Source: Piromyces finnis
Lineage: Eukaryota > Neocallimastigomycota > Neocallimastigomycetes > Neocallimastigales > Neocallimastigaceae
DNA: 64,000 nucleotides
Direction of reading: 5' to 3'
Assembly: GCA_002104945.1 (NCBI GenBank)
Contig: MCFH01000008.1
Coordinates: forward strand, 186,001-250,000
The notes below the pieces were generated by a model that did not search any database, was not told where the DNA came from, and saw only the letters and a list, made by a program, of their open reading frames with translations. Each line of letters starts with the position of its first letter. The stretch's first letter is position 1. Shown here one piece after another: positions 17,285-29,804 of the stretch. Position numbers and translations under genes: made by a program.

Positions 17285-18547
17285 ATGTCAGATTTAATAG
17301 AAACAATAAAAAAATTTGTTCAAAACAATAGAAAAAAAATTTTTGTTACAACAGGTATCTTTGGAGGTGTTTATTTAATTGGTAGATTTGCCAAAGGTAA
17401 ACTTGTAGAACTCCAACAAACTATGGCTTTAGATCAAATTACAAGAGAAAATATTAAAAAAAGATACCAAAGAAATCAATTTGATTGTTTAACTACTACT
17501 GCAAATTTCCTTCCAATATTATTAGAAGAAATTTCATCAACATACAATGTAGAAATAATTACTGCAAAATTACAACATACAAAAAATACAAGTTCCCAAA
17601 TTAATCCAGAAGATCCAGAACAAGATTTAGAAAAAATCCAAAAATTAGAAAAAAAGACTAAAAGAGAATTATGGGAAGAATTGAAAATAATGTCCTTTAC
17701 TCGTTTAATAGCATCAGTATATATTATAAATTTAATTTCTTTATTTACTTATCTCCAAATTAATTTAATTGGTAGATATGTTTATATTGATAGTGTTATA
17801 ACATTAAATCATAATAAAACTGAAAGTAATAGTAGTACTTCAGAAAGAGAAAAAAACCTTAGTGATGATTCAACTAAAGGTTTAAGTACTGAAATTCAAG
17901 CTAAATATCTTGCTTTTTCATATTATTTAATTCATGTCGGTTGGAAAGAATTAGCCGAAAAAGTTAGAGAAGAAACTGAAAAAGAAATCGGTCCATTAAT
18001 GCTTAATGGAAAAATTACTTTTGAAAATTTAATTGAAATCTTCAATAAAATACGTTCTAATATTGAAGAAACAGCTTCACCTTCTTCTAAATCTAAAAAA
18101 TCCAAAAATATGAATAAAAACTTAAATATGACTAGTTATATTATTAATAACGAAAAATATGATAATGACATTTTAGCCACTGTTACTAGTGATCCAAAGG
18201 TTGTCATTGATGATGAATTAAAGAATTTATTAAATGAAACTCGTGATATATTAGAAAGTGAAGATTTTTCAGCAGTATTATCTTCATGCTTAAATGATTC
18301 ATTTGAAAGTCTCTTTATGATTTTAAAACCAACTTTCATTGATACTCAAAATATGGATGCTAATTCAGCAGATACCACTAATGCCCCAACTAAAGAAATA
18401 TTATTAGCCCAAATGCTTCCATTTATTACAAAATCTCTATATACTGTATTCTATGGTGTACCAAATCCATTTTTAGAAATTATAAAAGACAATATGATGC
18501 AACAAAGATTTTCTGCCATTATATATTCTTCTTTTGAAAATAATTAG
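17285..18547 (+). CDS. PEX3: Peroxisome biogenesis factor 3 (peroxin-3)
   Basis: A single exon encodes 420 residues, somewhat longer than the 370-440 range of most PEX3 proteins. A basic N-terminus is followed by one membrane segment (about residues 18-36, FVTTGIFGGVYLIGRF), as expected for the membrane anchor. The conserved arginine-rich RYQRNQFDCLTTTANFLP resembles the RRFE.NQ..C segment of PEX3. ELWEELKIMSFTRLIASVY and LQINLIGRYVYIDS match the family central motifs (E.WE.LK..SF.R, and Q.N..G..Y). PEX3 recruits PEX19 loaded with peroxisomal membrane proteins and so starts peroxisome membrane assembly. Residues about 100-125 and 180-205 are low-complexity and Ser/Lys-rich insertions. It is divergent from BPL1. 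Similarity in the C-terminal half is weaker, though FLEIIKDNM-like ends occur in the family. Confidence 0.85.
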   Translation: MSDLIETIKKFVQNNRKKIFVTTGIFGGVYLIGRFAKGKLVELQQTMALDQITRENIKKRYQRNQFDCLTTTANFLPILLEEISSTYNVEIITAKLQHTKNTSSQINPEDPEQDLEKIQKLEKKTKRELWEELKIMSFTRLIASVYIINLISLFTYLQINLIGRYVYIDSVITLNHNKTESNSSTSEREKNLSDDSTKGLSTEIQAKYLAFSYYLIHVGWKELAEKVREETEKEIGPLMLNGKITFENLIEIFNKIRSNIEETASPSSKSKKSKNMNKNLNMTSYIINNEKYDNDILATVTSDPKVVIDDELKNLLNETRDILESEDFSAVLSSCLNDSFESLFMILKPTFIDTQNMDANSADTTNAPTKEILLAQMLPFITKSLYTVFYGVPNPFLEIIKDNMMQQRFSAIIYSSFENN

Positions 18548-19008
18548 AAATAAAGGATAAAAAGAAATATATATATATATATACAAATATATTTTTATTT
18601 ATGAACAATTTTTCTTAAAAATAAAATAAAATAAAATAAAATAAAATAAAAAAAAAATAGTTTAAAACAAGGTATATCAATAAAATAAAATAATAATAAT
18701 AATAATAATAATAATAAAGCATATAAATAAAAATAAATAATAAAGTATTGAAATGATATTAAATATAACAAGTATCAAATAAATTTTTATTAATGATATT
18801 AGAGAAATATATAAAAATATATTTATATAAATTAAACAAGGATTAAAGTAAATAAATGAATGAATAATTAAAAATTAAAAAAATTATAAAAAAAAAAAAA
18901 GAAAGAGAAAAAGATATTCATGTAGTAATTTTTGAATAATATAATATTATAATATATTTATTAATATTTTATAATTTATAAAAAAAAAAAAAAAGAGTTA
19001 ATCATTAT
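18548..19008. repeat. 3' spacer with AAAAT and AAT microsatellites
   Basis: The convergent spacer between PEX3 and the CaMK-like kinase holds an AAAAT pentanucleotide run (about 18618-18650) and an AAT run (about 18690-18716). No gene is seen. Confidence 0.7.
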
Positions 19009-20840
19009 TTATAAAATATTGCTTTTTTCATTAGTATTACTTTGATTTTCATTAACAATTTTAACTGGTTCATTAGAATCTAAAAGGGTTAATGGATTTG
19101 GTTTATCAGTATTTGTTGGGCTAAATAATGTCATTCTTCCTGCTGCTTTTATAGCTTCAACTGTTGCTTTAAATTTTTGTTTAGCAGTAAAGTTTTTCTT
19201 AATATTGTCTGCGACAAATATTTTCTTATTAAAGTCATCATTAATTTCTACAGAAATCCATGGATGATTTAAAGCTTCTTTTACAGTCATTCTTTTGTAT
19301 GGATCAATGGTTAATAATCGATCAATAAAGTTTTTAGCATAATCCGAAATATTATCCCATTCTGGTGAGAAATAAGCATATTTAGCATTTATAGCTGATT
19401 CATATAATTCATAATCTGATTCACCTCCAAATGGTGGATAACCCGATAAGCTATTAGTTATATATAATTATTAATTTAACTGTCTTATATTTAGATTTTT
19501 AAAAAATATTTAAAAAATTGATATAATATTTACAGAATATAACCTTTAACAAATATATAAGAAATATAATTATTAATTTTATTGATATAAAAGTATTGAT
19601 ATAAATATAATATCATTTTACTAAATTATATTTACAGATAACACCAGTAGCCCATAAATCAACTGGTTTTCCATAATTTTCATTTTTTAATATTTCAGGA
19701 GCCTATTTTTTTTTTTTTTAACAATAATTCAAAAATATAAAATCAATATTATTTCATTAATATAACTATATATCACAAATATATTTTTTAGTATTGATTT
19801 AGAAAATACGATATTACAGCGTATGATAATGTTCCGCATGATGTTTGTAATAACATATTTTTATCGAAATTAGCTAAACCAAAATCAGCTACTTTTATTC
19901 TTATATCTGATTTATGGTCTACCAAAAGCAAATTTTCTGGTTTTAAATCCTTAACAAATATTTATAATAGTTTAAAAATTTTATAAATATTTTATTGTAT
20001 TACTGAAATATTCTTTTTTTTTAAGAATATATATATATATATTGAATGTCTTTACTCTATGAATTATATTAAGAGAATGTAAATAATCAATAGCATCTAA
20101 TAATTCATGAATTGTTTTTCTAGCCATATTTTCTGAATAATAACCCAATTCTATAATTCTTTCAAATAATTCTCCTCCTTCAGCACTATAGTCAAATGTT
20201 ACCATTATAAATAAAAAAAATATTTTTAATAAAAAAAAATAAATAATATATTTAAAATCTATTTAAATTAAAATTTTGGATAGGTACTATTCTGTTTGTA
20301 TTACTATATTCTTGCTAGTTTCAAACACATCATATAATTTAATAATATTTTTATGATCTAATTTATGTAAGATTGATATTTCTCGTAATATAAGTTTTTC
20401 ACGACCTTTTATAAAAATATATAAAACATTTTTTTTTATTTTATATTAATATATTGATATGGATATCGTTTATTTTATATGAAAATAGTATCAGTATTTA
20501 TAATAAATATATATATATAAAAAAAAGAAAGTTTATGAAATAATTGATTATATAAAACCTTTTTTTTTTCATTAGCTTTATATATAATAACCTTTTATAA
20601 TTTTTTTATCAATAATCTTCATAGCATATTTTGTATCTGAAGGATCATTCTTTTTTTGAGCAAGCTTCACAACAGCAAATGAACCACTTTATAATTAATA
20701 ATTTTATATTAATAATATTATTAGTATTAGCTTTTTTAATAAAATAATTTATTAAAAATATACCTTCCGAGAACTTTTCCATATGTAAAAGTTTCATCAA
20801 AATTAATAAGTTCTTTACTAAATAAACTTTTTGCATTCAT
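19009..20840 (-). CDS. CaMK-type serine/threonine protein kinase
   Basis: About seven exons run from MNAKSLFSKELINFD (start at 20840) to the stop at 19009. Kinase features in order are a glycine-loop region GKVLG.GSFAVVKLA, YAMKIIDKK (ATP lysine), HKNIIKLYDVFETSKN, AEGGELFERI, HRDLKPENLLL, VADFGLANF with a SCGTLSYAAPEIL activation segment, GYPPFGGESDYELYE, and NHPW. After the catalytic domain comes NIKKNFTAKQKFKATVEAIK, which resembles the autoinhibitory and calmodulin-binding segment of CaMKI/II and fungal Cmk1/Cmk2. Calcium/calmodulin control is therefore inferred. The exon encoding AEGGELFERI is best started at 20185, not at the open upstream Met, because that restores IVIQTEYAEGGELF. Introns are A+T-rich and 80-190 bases long. 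The specific orthologue is not decided. Confidence 0.88.
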
Positions 20841-22649
20841 TTTCAATATTTAAACTATTTTTAACATTAATAAAAAATATATATATATATTTCATTAATT
20901 ATTTAAATATAGATAAACCTTGGAAAATTTATTATATAAAAAAAAAAAAAAATTAAAATATATTTACATATAGTAACTATAAAATACTTTTCTTTTTTAT
21001 AAATAGTATAATATTTAATGGTTAATGCTTATTTAGTTATATTTAATGAAAAAAGAAAAAAATAAAAATGTATTATGAAGAAATATAAAGATTTTCGATT
21101 GACAAAATTTTTATAGCATTTAGATTAGAGTTTAAAAAATAATTTACTTTATATGAAATTCAAAACTTTAAAAATTAATAGTTTTGAATTTTTTAGAGAA
21201 TTAGGTATAGCTAGTATCTAGAATATCTAGAATATCAATAGTCTATCAGCTAATATAGCATTAGAACTATATCTACAATGTTTATTATGAATATTTATTC
21301 TTCAATAATTTTCTTTATTGAAGAATCATTTACACACATACACACACAAAAAAAATATATATTATTTGTTTTTTTAATTAAATTATTTTTATTTTTTTTT
21401 TTTATTAAATTTTTAAAAGATATAATATTAAATAATGATAATTTATATATTAATAAAAAGTAATGTTCAAAATAAGAATTAAAAAAAAATAATAATAATA
21501 ATAATAAAAAGTTTTAACTATAAAAATAATTTTATATTTTAAAATTACTATTAAAAAATTGTTACTTATTATTAATCATTTTGTCAGATTCGTTTTTTAA
21601 CTTTGTTTTCCCGTTTTTTTTGCCTTTTTGTTTTTTTAAATTTAATTATTTATATTTTAATTAAAAATAAAAAAAAAAAAAAATGAATCAATAAAAAAAA
21701 TAATATTTTTATTGATTCATCTTTCTATTTAATTGTATTTTTGTTTTTTGTTTTTTGTTTTTATTTTTATATTATTATTATTGTTGTTGTTGTTGTTGTT
21801 ATTAAATTTTATTTTTATTTCATTTTATTTTTAATAAAAATTATTAATAGGTATATATAGTATTTATTAATAATTCAATGAAATACTTTCAAATGTTCTT
21901 TCGTAGTTGATTATTTGTTTGATTAATTATCACTTTTGCTATATATTTTTTTTTATCTCATTATAAAAATAATAATGTAATGTAATAAATTAAAATAGAT
22001 ACTAAAGTGTTATTATTAAAATATATCTAAAAGTAAATCTATGCAAAAGTGCGTTTAATATCCATTTAATTTTTATATTATTACTATTATTATATTATTA
22101 AATTTTAATTTTCAATTTCTGTTTTGTTCTTTTTTTTTGTTTGTTTGTTTGTTTGTTTGTTTGTTTTCTTGTTTTTTTTTTTTTTTCTATTGTTTTTTGT
22201 TTTTGTTTTTTATTTTTGTTTTTTGTTTTGTTTTGTTTTAATTTGTTTTTTTAATATAATATAGAAATAATATAATATAATACTTGAATTAAATTGATTG
22301 ATGATTAGTTAATATATATATATATATATTTATTTATTTCCTAATTAACGTCATCATAAATTATATATAAAATTATATACAATATTATATTATATTTTCT
22401 ATTCATTATTATTTTCATATATTCGATTGTTTTATTTAATAGGTTTGGATGGTTGAATGTATATTTTTTAATGCTGATTCAAGATGTTATTGATTGGTAT
22501 TGTGTATATCGATTAATAAGTCAGTATTTTGTAATAAATTAAAAAATTATTTTTTACCTAAAAGATAAAATAATAAAAAAGAATAGATTGGTAATATTGA
22601 AAAAGAAAAAGAAAAAAAAAAATGATAGTGTCCACTAAATTGAATTCGA
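20841..22649. other. Intergenic, 1.8 kb
   Basis: This stretch is A+T-rich with a TTTG run (about 22139-22166), a TTG run near 21781-21800 and a small TATCTAGAA duplication near 21216-21235. No coding-like segment is convincing; the 61-residue frame at 21278 is low complexity. Confidence 0.5.
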
Positions 22650-25600
22650 TTATTCTTCCTTAAATAAATTTTCTTCATGATAATCTACTTCATTTTCATC
22701 TGTAATATCACTAGAAATTGAATCCTCTGAATCACTGCTTTTTTCCTTTGCTTCTTTAGCCATTTTTGAGAAACTTAATTTATTAAATTCTTTTAAAACA
22801 TTCATAGCTTTCATACGAATTTGAATTTTTCTCCATCTGAAAAATGATAATACAGCAACATCTAATTTTGGTGAACAATTATTAACATTAATGTTCTTCA
22901 AATGTCTTAATTGCTTGAACCCATCAGGTAATGATTCTAATTGAATATTGCTTTCCAAGTTCAACTCAGAAAGGTGTTCTAAATCACAAATTTCTGCTGG
23001 AAGATCAACCAATTGATTATGGTCTAACCAAAGTCTTTCTAATTTCACTAATTTCTTAATATTACATGGTATAGCATTAATCTTATTACCACCAATAAAT
23101 AAGTGAGCTAAGTTTTCCAAGTTGAAGATACATTCTGGGAAAACTTCAAAGTTATTCCTGGATATATCTAACAATTTTAAGAGACGAAGTTCCTCTATTT
23201 CTGATGGAAGAGACTTTAAGTTATTATTAGAAAGATATAATCGTTTAAGTTTTTGGAGAAGCTTAATTTCAGATGGGATTTCTTCTAATAAGTTATTATT
23301 TAAAGCTAATTCCTTTAATTTATCCAAATTCTCTAATCCACTAGTAACCGGAACAACCTTAAGGTTGTTACCGGAAAGATCAAGATGAGTTAATGATTTA
23401 ATATGAATAATTTCATCAATACTATCACCAAATTGATTGTTATTCACATGTAAAATATGAAGGTTCTCAAGTTTACTAATTTCTTTTGGTAAAGATTGAA
23501 CAGAATTGAAACCAATATCTAATTCATTTAATTCACTAAAGTTTTGAATACTTTCACTTATCTCTTTAATTTTATTATTATTAGCAATAATTTTTTCAAT
23601 TTTTCTTAATCGATAGAAAGAATCAGGTATGCTTTCAATTTCATTATTATTAAATACGAAATTCTTTAAGTTCACAAGGTTTCCAATTTCTTCTGGTAAT
23701 TCTTTAATCTTGTTATTTTCAATGTGTAAAGTTTCAAGATTTTCTAATCTACCAATTTCTTTTGGGATTTCTTCCAATAAATTATCATTGATATACAAAT
23801 TAGACAAGTTGATCAATCTACCAACAGTTATTGGAATATAAGTAAATTCATTATTACACATACGTAAATCTTCTAATTTTGTCAAATGCCCAATACCATT
23901 TGGAATAGACTTAATTTTGGAATTAGAAATATCCATAACCTTGAGATCCAACATTTCAGTAGTAGTCTTATGAAGGTAAGATCTGAAAATTCTTAAATCA
24001 ATAATAGTATCAATAAATGAATCATCTTGTAAGCGATCTAAAGAATCAATTTGTCTATCCTTTTCTTTTAATAATCTTTCCAATTTTTGAATCTTTAGTT
24101 CAAGCTTTGAAAGTTGCATATTCTTAGAAAGAATTTGCTCAGATTGACTTTGGATATTTTGTTCATAATTATCTACATTAATTTGAATCTCATTTAATAA
24201 ATTACGATACTGAGTAGATTCATTACTAACTAGTTTTGTTACTGTTTCCTTTATTTCTTTTTGAGTGCTTTGACGAAGAGCTTGATTTTGCTCCTTCATC
24301 TCCTTTTTGTAACCAAGTAAAATATCTTTAGTTTGAACACTGGTTGTATTAAGATCCTTGGTAATTTTAGACTTAAATTCACTTAATTTATTGACTTGCT
24401 CTAAAAGTTTATTTTGTAAGTCTTGAGTATTGATGATAATCTTCTTTGAGTTTTGATCGATACCTTTTTGTAATTCAATCTTTATTGCCTGTTGAGAAAG
24501 AGAAAGATTGTTGATTTGACTATCAGTATTATCGATAAGTTCTTTAATAGTATCATCAATTTCAACCTTATATTTAGATACATCGCTTTCTATATGATTC
24601 TTCAATTCTTGATAGTCATCTACTAATTGTTTAATTTTATTTACTATTTCTTCGTACTGGTTGTCCTTATCTTCTAACGATCTTGTAATACTGGATTCTC
24701 TTTCATTCATTTGGCTAATACTTTCCTCTAATTTATTTTGACTACATTCAATTTCTTCTTGTTTTGACTTGATACTTACTTCGAACATACTCTGCTTTTC
24801 CTTATATTCATTAATAATTTGATTTTTAAATTCACTAAACTCTTCATTCATTTTAATAAATCTGTTATTAACATTGTCTTCCATAGAAACATCTCTTGTT
24901 TCAATCTCTCGGGTTATTCCTAAATTTATAGTTACTAATTCTTTTTGAAGATCCGCTAATTTTTCATTAATGTTATTTTCTAAAGAGGCTGTTTTATTAT
25001 CGACATCAAAAGTAACACTTGATTCAAGAGATTTTATATCTTCTTGAAGTTTCATCAATTTGCTATTGGCATCATTTTCCTTGTTTCTAAATTCTGAATT
25101 AATATCTGATTTCAAAGAATTGATCTCTTCTTGAATCTTTAATAATTCATTATTAACATTATTTTCTAAAGATGCGCTTCTATTCTGAGTTTCTGCAGTA
25201 AGATTAATATTAGCAATATCCATATCTTTTTGAAGTGCAGATAATTTTTCACTAATATCATTTTCTAAAGTATTATTTCTTTCCTCAATTTCTAATTTAA
25301 CTTCACTCATTACTTTTTGTAATTGTGAAAAGTTTTCTTCTACATTACTTTCCAATGATATAGTTTTATTTTTAATATCATTTTCCACATCAGACTTCAT
25401 AGATTTCATTTCTTCTTGAAGCTTAAATAATTTATCATTAACATTATTTTCCAACGAAACATTTCTAGTTTCAACTTCTGATGCCAATCTTGAATTTATT
25501 ATGTTCATTTCTTCTTGAAGTTTATCTAATTTAGTATCAAAATTATTTTCGAAATCAACGTTTTTATTATCAACCTCAGCAAATATATCTAACCTGGCAT

Positions 25601-28600
25601 TATTTAATTCTTGTTGAAGCTTCAAAATACTACTATTAATATTATTTTCCAATATAATGTTTTTATTTTGAATATCTGATGTCAAATTAGACTTAATAGC
25701 ATCCATTTTTTCTTGAAGTTCATTTAATTTATTATCTACATTATTTTCTAAAACAGTACTTCTACCTGAAACTTCTGAAGTTATATCAGCTTTAACATTA
25801 ACGATTTCATTTTGAAGTTGTGATAACTTTTCATTAACATTGTTTTCTAATGAAATACTTCTAGTTTGAACATCTGAACTTAATCCTGACTTAATTGAAT
25901 TCATTTCTTCTTGAATTGAAACTAATTTACTATTAATACAATTTTCTAATGAAACATTTTTATTTTGAGCATCTAATACTAAATCAGACTCAACTGTCCT
26001 CATTTCATCATGAAGTTTAGCTAAACTATTATTAACACTATCTTCCAAAGTTATATATCTAGTTTCAACTTCTGAAGTTAAATCTAATTTTACAGAGTTT
26101 ATTTCGCCTTGAAGTTTAGTTAAGTTATTGTTAACACTATCTTCTAAAGAAGTATTTCTAGTCTCAACTTCTGATAACAAGCCTGATTTTACAGAGTTTA
26201 TTTCGTCTTGAAGTTTAGTTAAGTTATTGTTAATATTATTTTCTAAAGTAACGCACTTTGTTTCAACTTCAGAGGATAAACTTGATTTAATACTATTCAT
26301 TTCTTCTTGTTGCTTAACTATCTTATTCAAAATTTTATTTTTAAAATTATCTAAAACCGATTTATTAACGAAATCATCACTATTAATTTTATCATGAAGA
26401 GTGCTAACTTTACTTTCTATGGAAACACTTTTATCATTAACTTCTGAGGTGATACCATTCTTAAAAGTATTTATTTCCTTTTGAATTTGATCTAATCTTT
26501 CATTAACATTGACTTCAATAGTTTTTTTATTATTTTCTAATTTAGTTTTAAGATTAGCATTGTTTTCGTTTAACTTATTCATTAAATTATTAATGGAAGC
26601 ATTTTGTTCTGTTAATTTTTGATTAAATATATCTCTTATTTCTTTTTGCTCTCTAACAAGTTCATTTTTATCATTTCTAAAGTCACCCTTTAATTCAACA
26701 AGTTCAGTCTTGAATCTATCCTTTATTTTATTACACTGACCGTTGAATTTTTCCTGTAATAATTCTTGTTGCATTTCTTGCATCATATTTAATTTTTCCA
26801 ATTTTCCATTTTGAATATTTAATTTATCATTAAACATTTCCTTAATTTCATCTTGCTTCTTTGAAAGATCCTTTTTATCATTTTCGCATCTTTCTTTTAA
26901 CTCCATTATATTAATATTAATATTATCATACCATGTTTTTTGACTATGATTAAGTTCTTTTTGGAAGGTGTTTCTTTTATCATCCTGTTTAAGTAAAGCT
27001 TCATCAACCTTGGCTTGGTAAGCATTTATTTTTTCATCCATAATATTCTTCATATCATTTTGATCTTCATATATTATCTTTTTATCATTTTCATAGGTCG
27101 CTTTGAACTTTTGGAATTCTTCACTTAAATTATTTTGGAGTTTCTTTGTCTCATTAAAGAATTTTTCTTCTAATAATTTATTATTTTCAATTTGATTTAA
27201 TATACTTTCTTCCAAAACGCTACAAGACTTTGTTTGACTTTCTTTAAAGGTATTCAATTGTTCATTGTGAGTATTACTTTCATCTTGAATAAGTTTTTTA
27301 ACCTCTTTTTGACTCTTTATCCAGTCATTTCTATCTTTCTTCTGAATAACTTCAATATCTTCAATTTGAGTTTGTAGAGTTTTACGACTATCTATTTGAT
27401 CATTAACTATGTTAGTCATTTTTTCTTCAAAACTACTTTTTTGAGAGTTTAGTTGATCCTTAAATGCAATTTCCAATTGAGCTTTTTGTTCTTGAAGTTT
27501 CTCGTTAAATGAATTTAACAAGTAATTTTCTTGGTTTTGAAGTTTTTCATTGAATATTTTTAATAACTGGCCTTCTTGATTCTGAAGCTTTTCAATAACG
27601 TTTTCTTGTAAAGAAAGATACTCATTCTTAAGAGCTTTAACTTCATCTTCGAAAAGTTTACTTTGTTCATTAAATCTTTGTTCAACATTGATTTTAAACT
27701 CTTCATGTTGTTGATTAATTTGTTCAATTTCGGCTTCATGATCTTTACGTTGAATATCAAGTTTCTCTTTAAGATTTTCATTTATATCACAAAGTTTACC
27801 AACAACTTCATCAATTCTTTCCTTAATAATATCTTGCAAAAGTTTCTCCTTTGTATCTACTTCTTTTTTTATTATATCAATATCATTTTTGTAACCACTC
27901 TCTAATGCATCATTAGTTTTTTTATATTCATCTTTAAATTGAACATCTCTATTCTGAATATCTTTTTCTAAATTCTCAAATTTAGATAACATTGTTTCTT
28001 CATGTTTAGTGATATTACTATTTATGATGGAATTTGCTCTCTGAATTTGTTCTGGAATAGATTTCTCAACTTCAGTATACTTTTCTTTAACCTGGTTGCA
28101 TTCTTTTTCACAAAGAATCATACGACATTCAATCCATTGTCTGAATATTCTTTTCCATATCTTGTAATATAATACTTCAGCCTGATTCAACAATTCAGTA
28201 ATTTTGCCACATTGGTTGTCAATATCTTTAGATACTTGTAAACCATGTTTTTTCATTTGATTTAATTGATCTACTAAATTTAAATCATTAATTCTATTTG
28301 CACTTTCCCTAATTTGTTGAGCTCTTGTTTGACAAATACGAACATTAGCTATTTTTTGATAAATATTTTCCATTAATTCTAAAACAGTATATTTAATAGT
28401 TGATTCGGAGGGACTTAATGATATATTATACTTTTTAATTTTTTGTTCTGTATCTAGCATAAATTGATCAAGATTCTCATATTGAGCTGTCAACTGAGAT
28501 ATTGTATTATTAATTTTTTCATCCTCACTAGAATCAAGTGAAAATCCTTTATAATCACGTGTATTTGAAGTAGAAAATACTTTTGATATAGGTTTCTTCA

Positions 28601-29804
28601 TCTTTTTTAACTTATGATTAAATGAACTTGTTGAATGTCTTAAACGTATAGACATACTACTTTTAGGGTTATTATCCTTATGATCTTTAAGGTAATCCAA
28701 ATCTATGTTTGAATATGATGGTGATGTCATATAAAAACTTTGACTGCAAGGTTCATTATCTAAGATGTCTGACTGGTCATAATGACCCTCAGCAACACTT
28801 GTCGTATCTTGTGGTTCTGCAGTATATAAAATTGAAGGTTGTGGTTGAAAAGAAAGAATGTTACTAGTGCTTTCATTTAAAACTAAAGATTGACTAATTT
28901 TACTTCTTCTATCCATATAATTATTATAATACGAAGGTTCTACATAGGATCGACGATAATATATTAAATCTTTTCTTGGAAGTGGTGGGGGACGATGGAT
29001 GATTCTTGAATCACTTATATTTTGAGTTAAATAAAATTTATTAATTTTAGATGTTTCTTTTGATTGATCTACTATTTCTGGATTTGATTGTTGTGGTAAA
29101 TCTTCTAAGTTTTGACCTACAGTTAGTAATTCTTGGTTTTCATTTTCAGGAACTAATAATTTTTCTTTATTGTTATTTTCATTTTCAGTTATGTCATCCT
29201 CTGTTGATGGTGAAATTATAATTTTTTCAACTGAATTTACAGGTGTTTCAATTGTAATTATGTCAGTCTTTGGTGCTGGTTTTTCTAATAATTTTTCCTT
29301 GTTGTTGTTTTCATTTTTAGTTATATCATCTACTGTTGATGGTGAGAGGATATTCTTTTCAAGAGAATCTACAGGAGTTTCATTTGTAATTATATCAGTC
29401 ATTGGCATTGGTTTTTCTATATTTAATTCATTTAATTCATTATTACATAAATTAATAGATTCTTTTGAATCACTTTTTTCTCCTTCTTTTTCTATCTCAA
29501 ATTCTATTTCTGAAGATTTTAATACTTCTGTATGTAATTCACCTAATTTTTCATCTTCCTTACTTAATGTAGGTTGATTTTCTTCAGTTTCAATTTCTAA
29601 TATTCAAAACGAAAAAAATAGTAATAATTATAAATTTTGTGTAACATTAATATTTTTAAAATTTTTTTTTTAATTTAATTAATATTTACCTTTAATGGGT
29701 GATGGAGGTGGTGATAATATATTATTTAAAGTAGGATCAGAAGAATTCAAAATCACTTTATTATTTTCTTCACATTCACTCTTATTATCTTTTACACTTA
29801 ACAT
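22650..29804 (-). CDS. Giant coiled-coil and leucine-rich-repeat protein
   Basis: Two exons, 29804-29690 and 29596-22650, encode 2353 residues. The N-terminal 320 residues are disordered, with two near-copies of an MTDIIT.ETPV.S.EK block and proline-rich PPPLPRKD. Residues about 320-1900 are almost continuous coiled coil rich in Lys, Glu, Gln and Asn. Within this, about 1075-1630 is a regular 33-residue repeat. About 1918-2275 form roughly 16 leucine-rich repeats of the 23-residue SDS22/RSU1-like type (LPxEIxxLxxLxxLxLxxN). The C-terminus is acidic. No catalytic domain, membrane segment or signal peptide is seen. Such a build suggests a scaffold, perhaps cytoskeletal or at the cell cortex, but that is inference and I recognise no named orthologue. 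The single intron sits close to the start, after SPPPSPIK. The reading frame is open over 6.9 kb, so the protein is intact. Confidence 0.9.
24820..26490 (-). repeat. 33-residue (99-bp) coding repeat array in the coiled coil
   Basis: About 16-17 diverged units share the pattern (L/I)(T/S)SE(V)xxRxxSLENNVNxKLxKLQEExNxxKS. Most are exactly 33 residues; at least two are 29, starting IEERNNTLEND and INSEFRNKEND. Thirty-three residues equal three hendecads, which suits a long coiled coil that is nearly straight. Units differ by many substitutions, so the array is old. Confidence 0.8.

Noticed and set aside
20181-20205. Met at 20205 as the start of a separate kinase fragment
   Set aside because: Splicing into 20185 restores the expected hinge sequence between the two kinase lobes.
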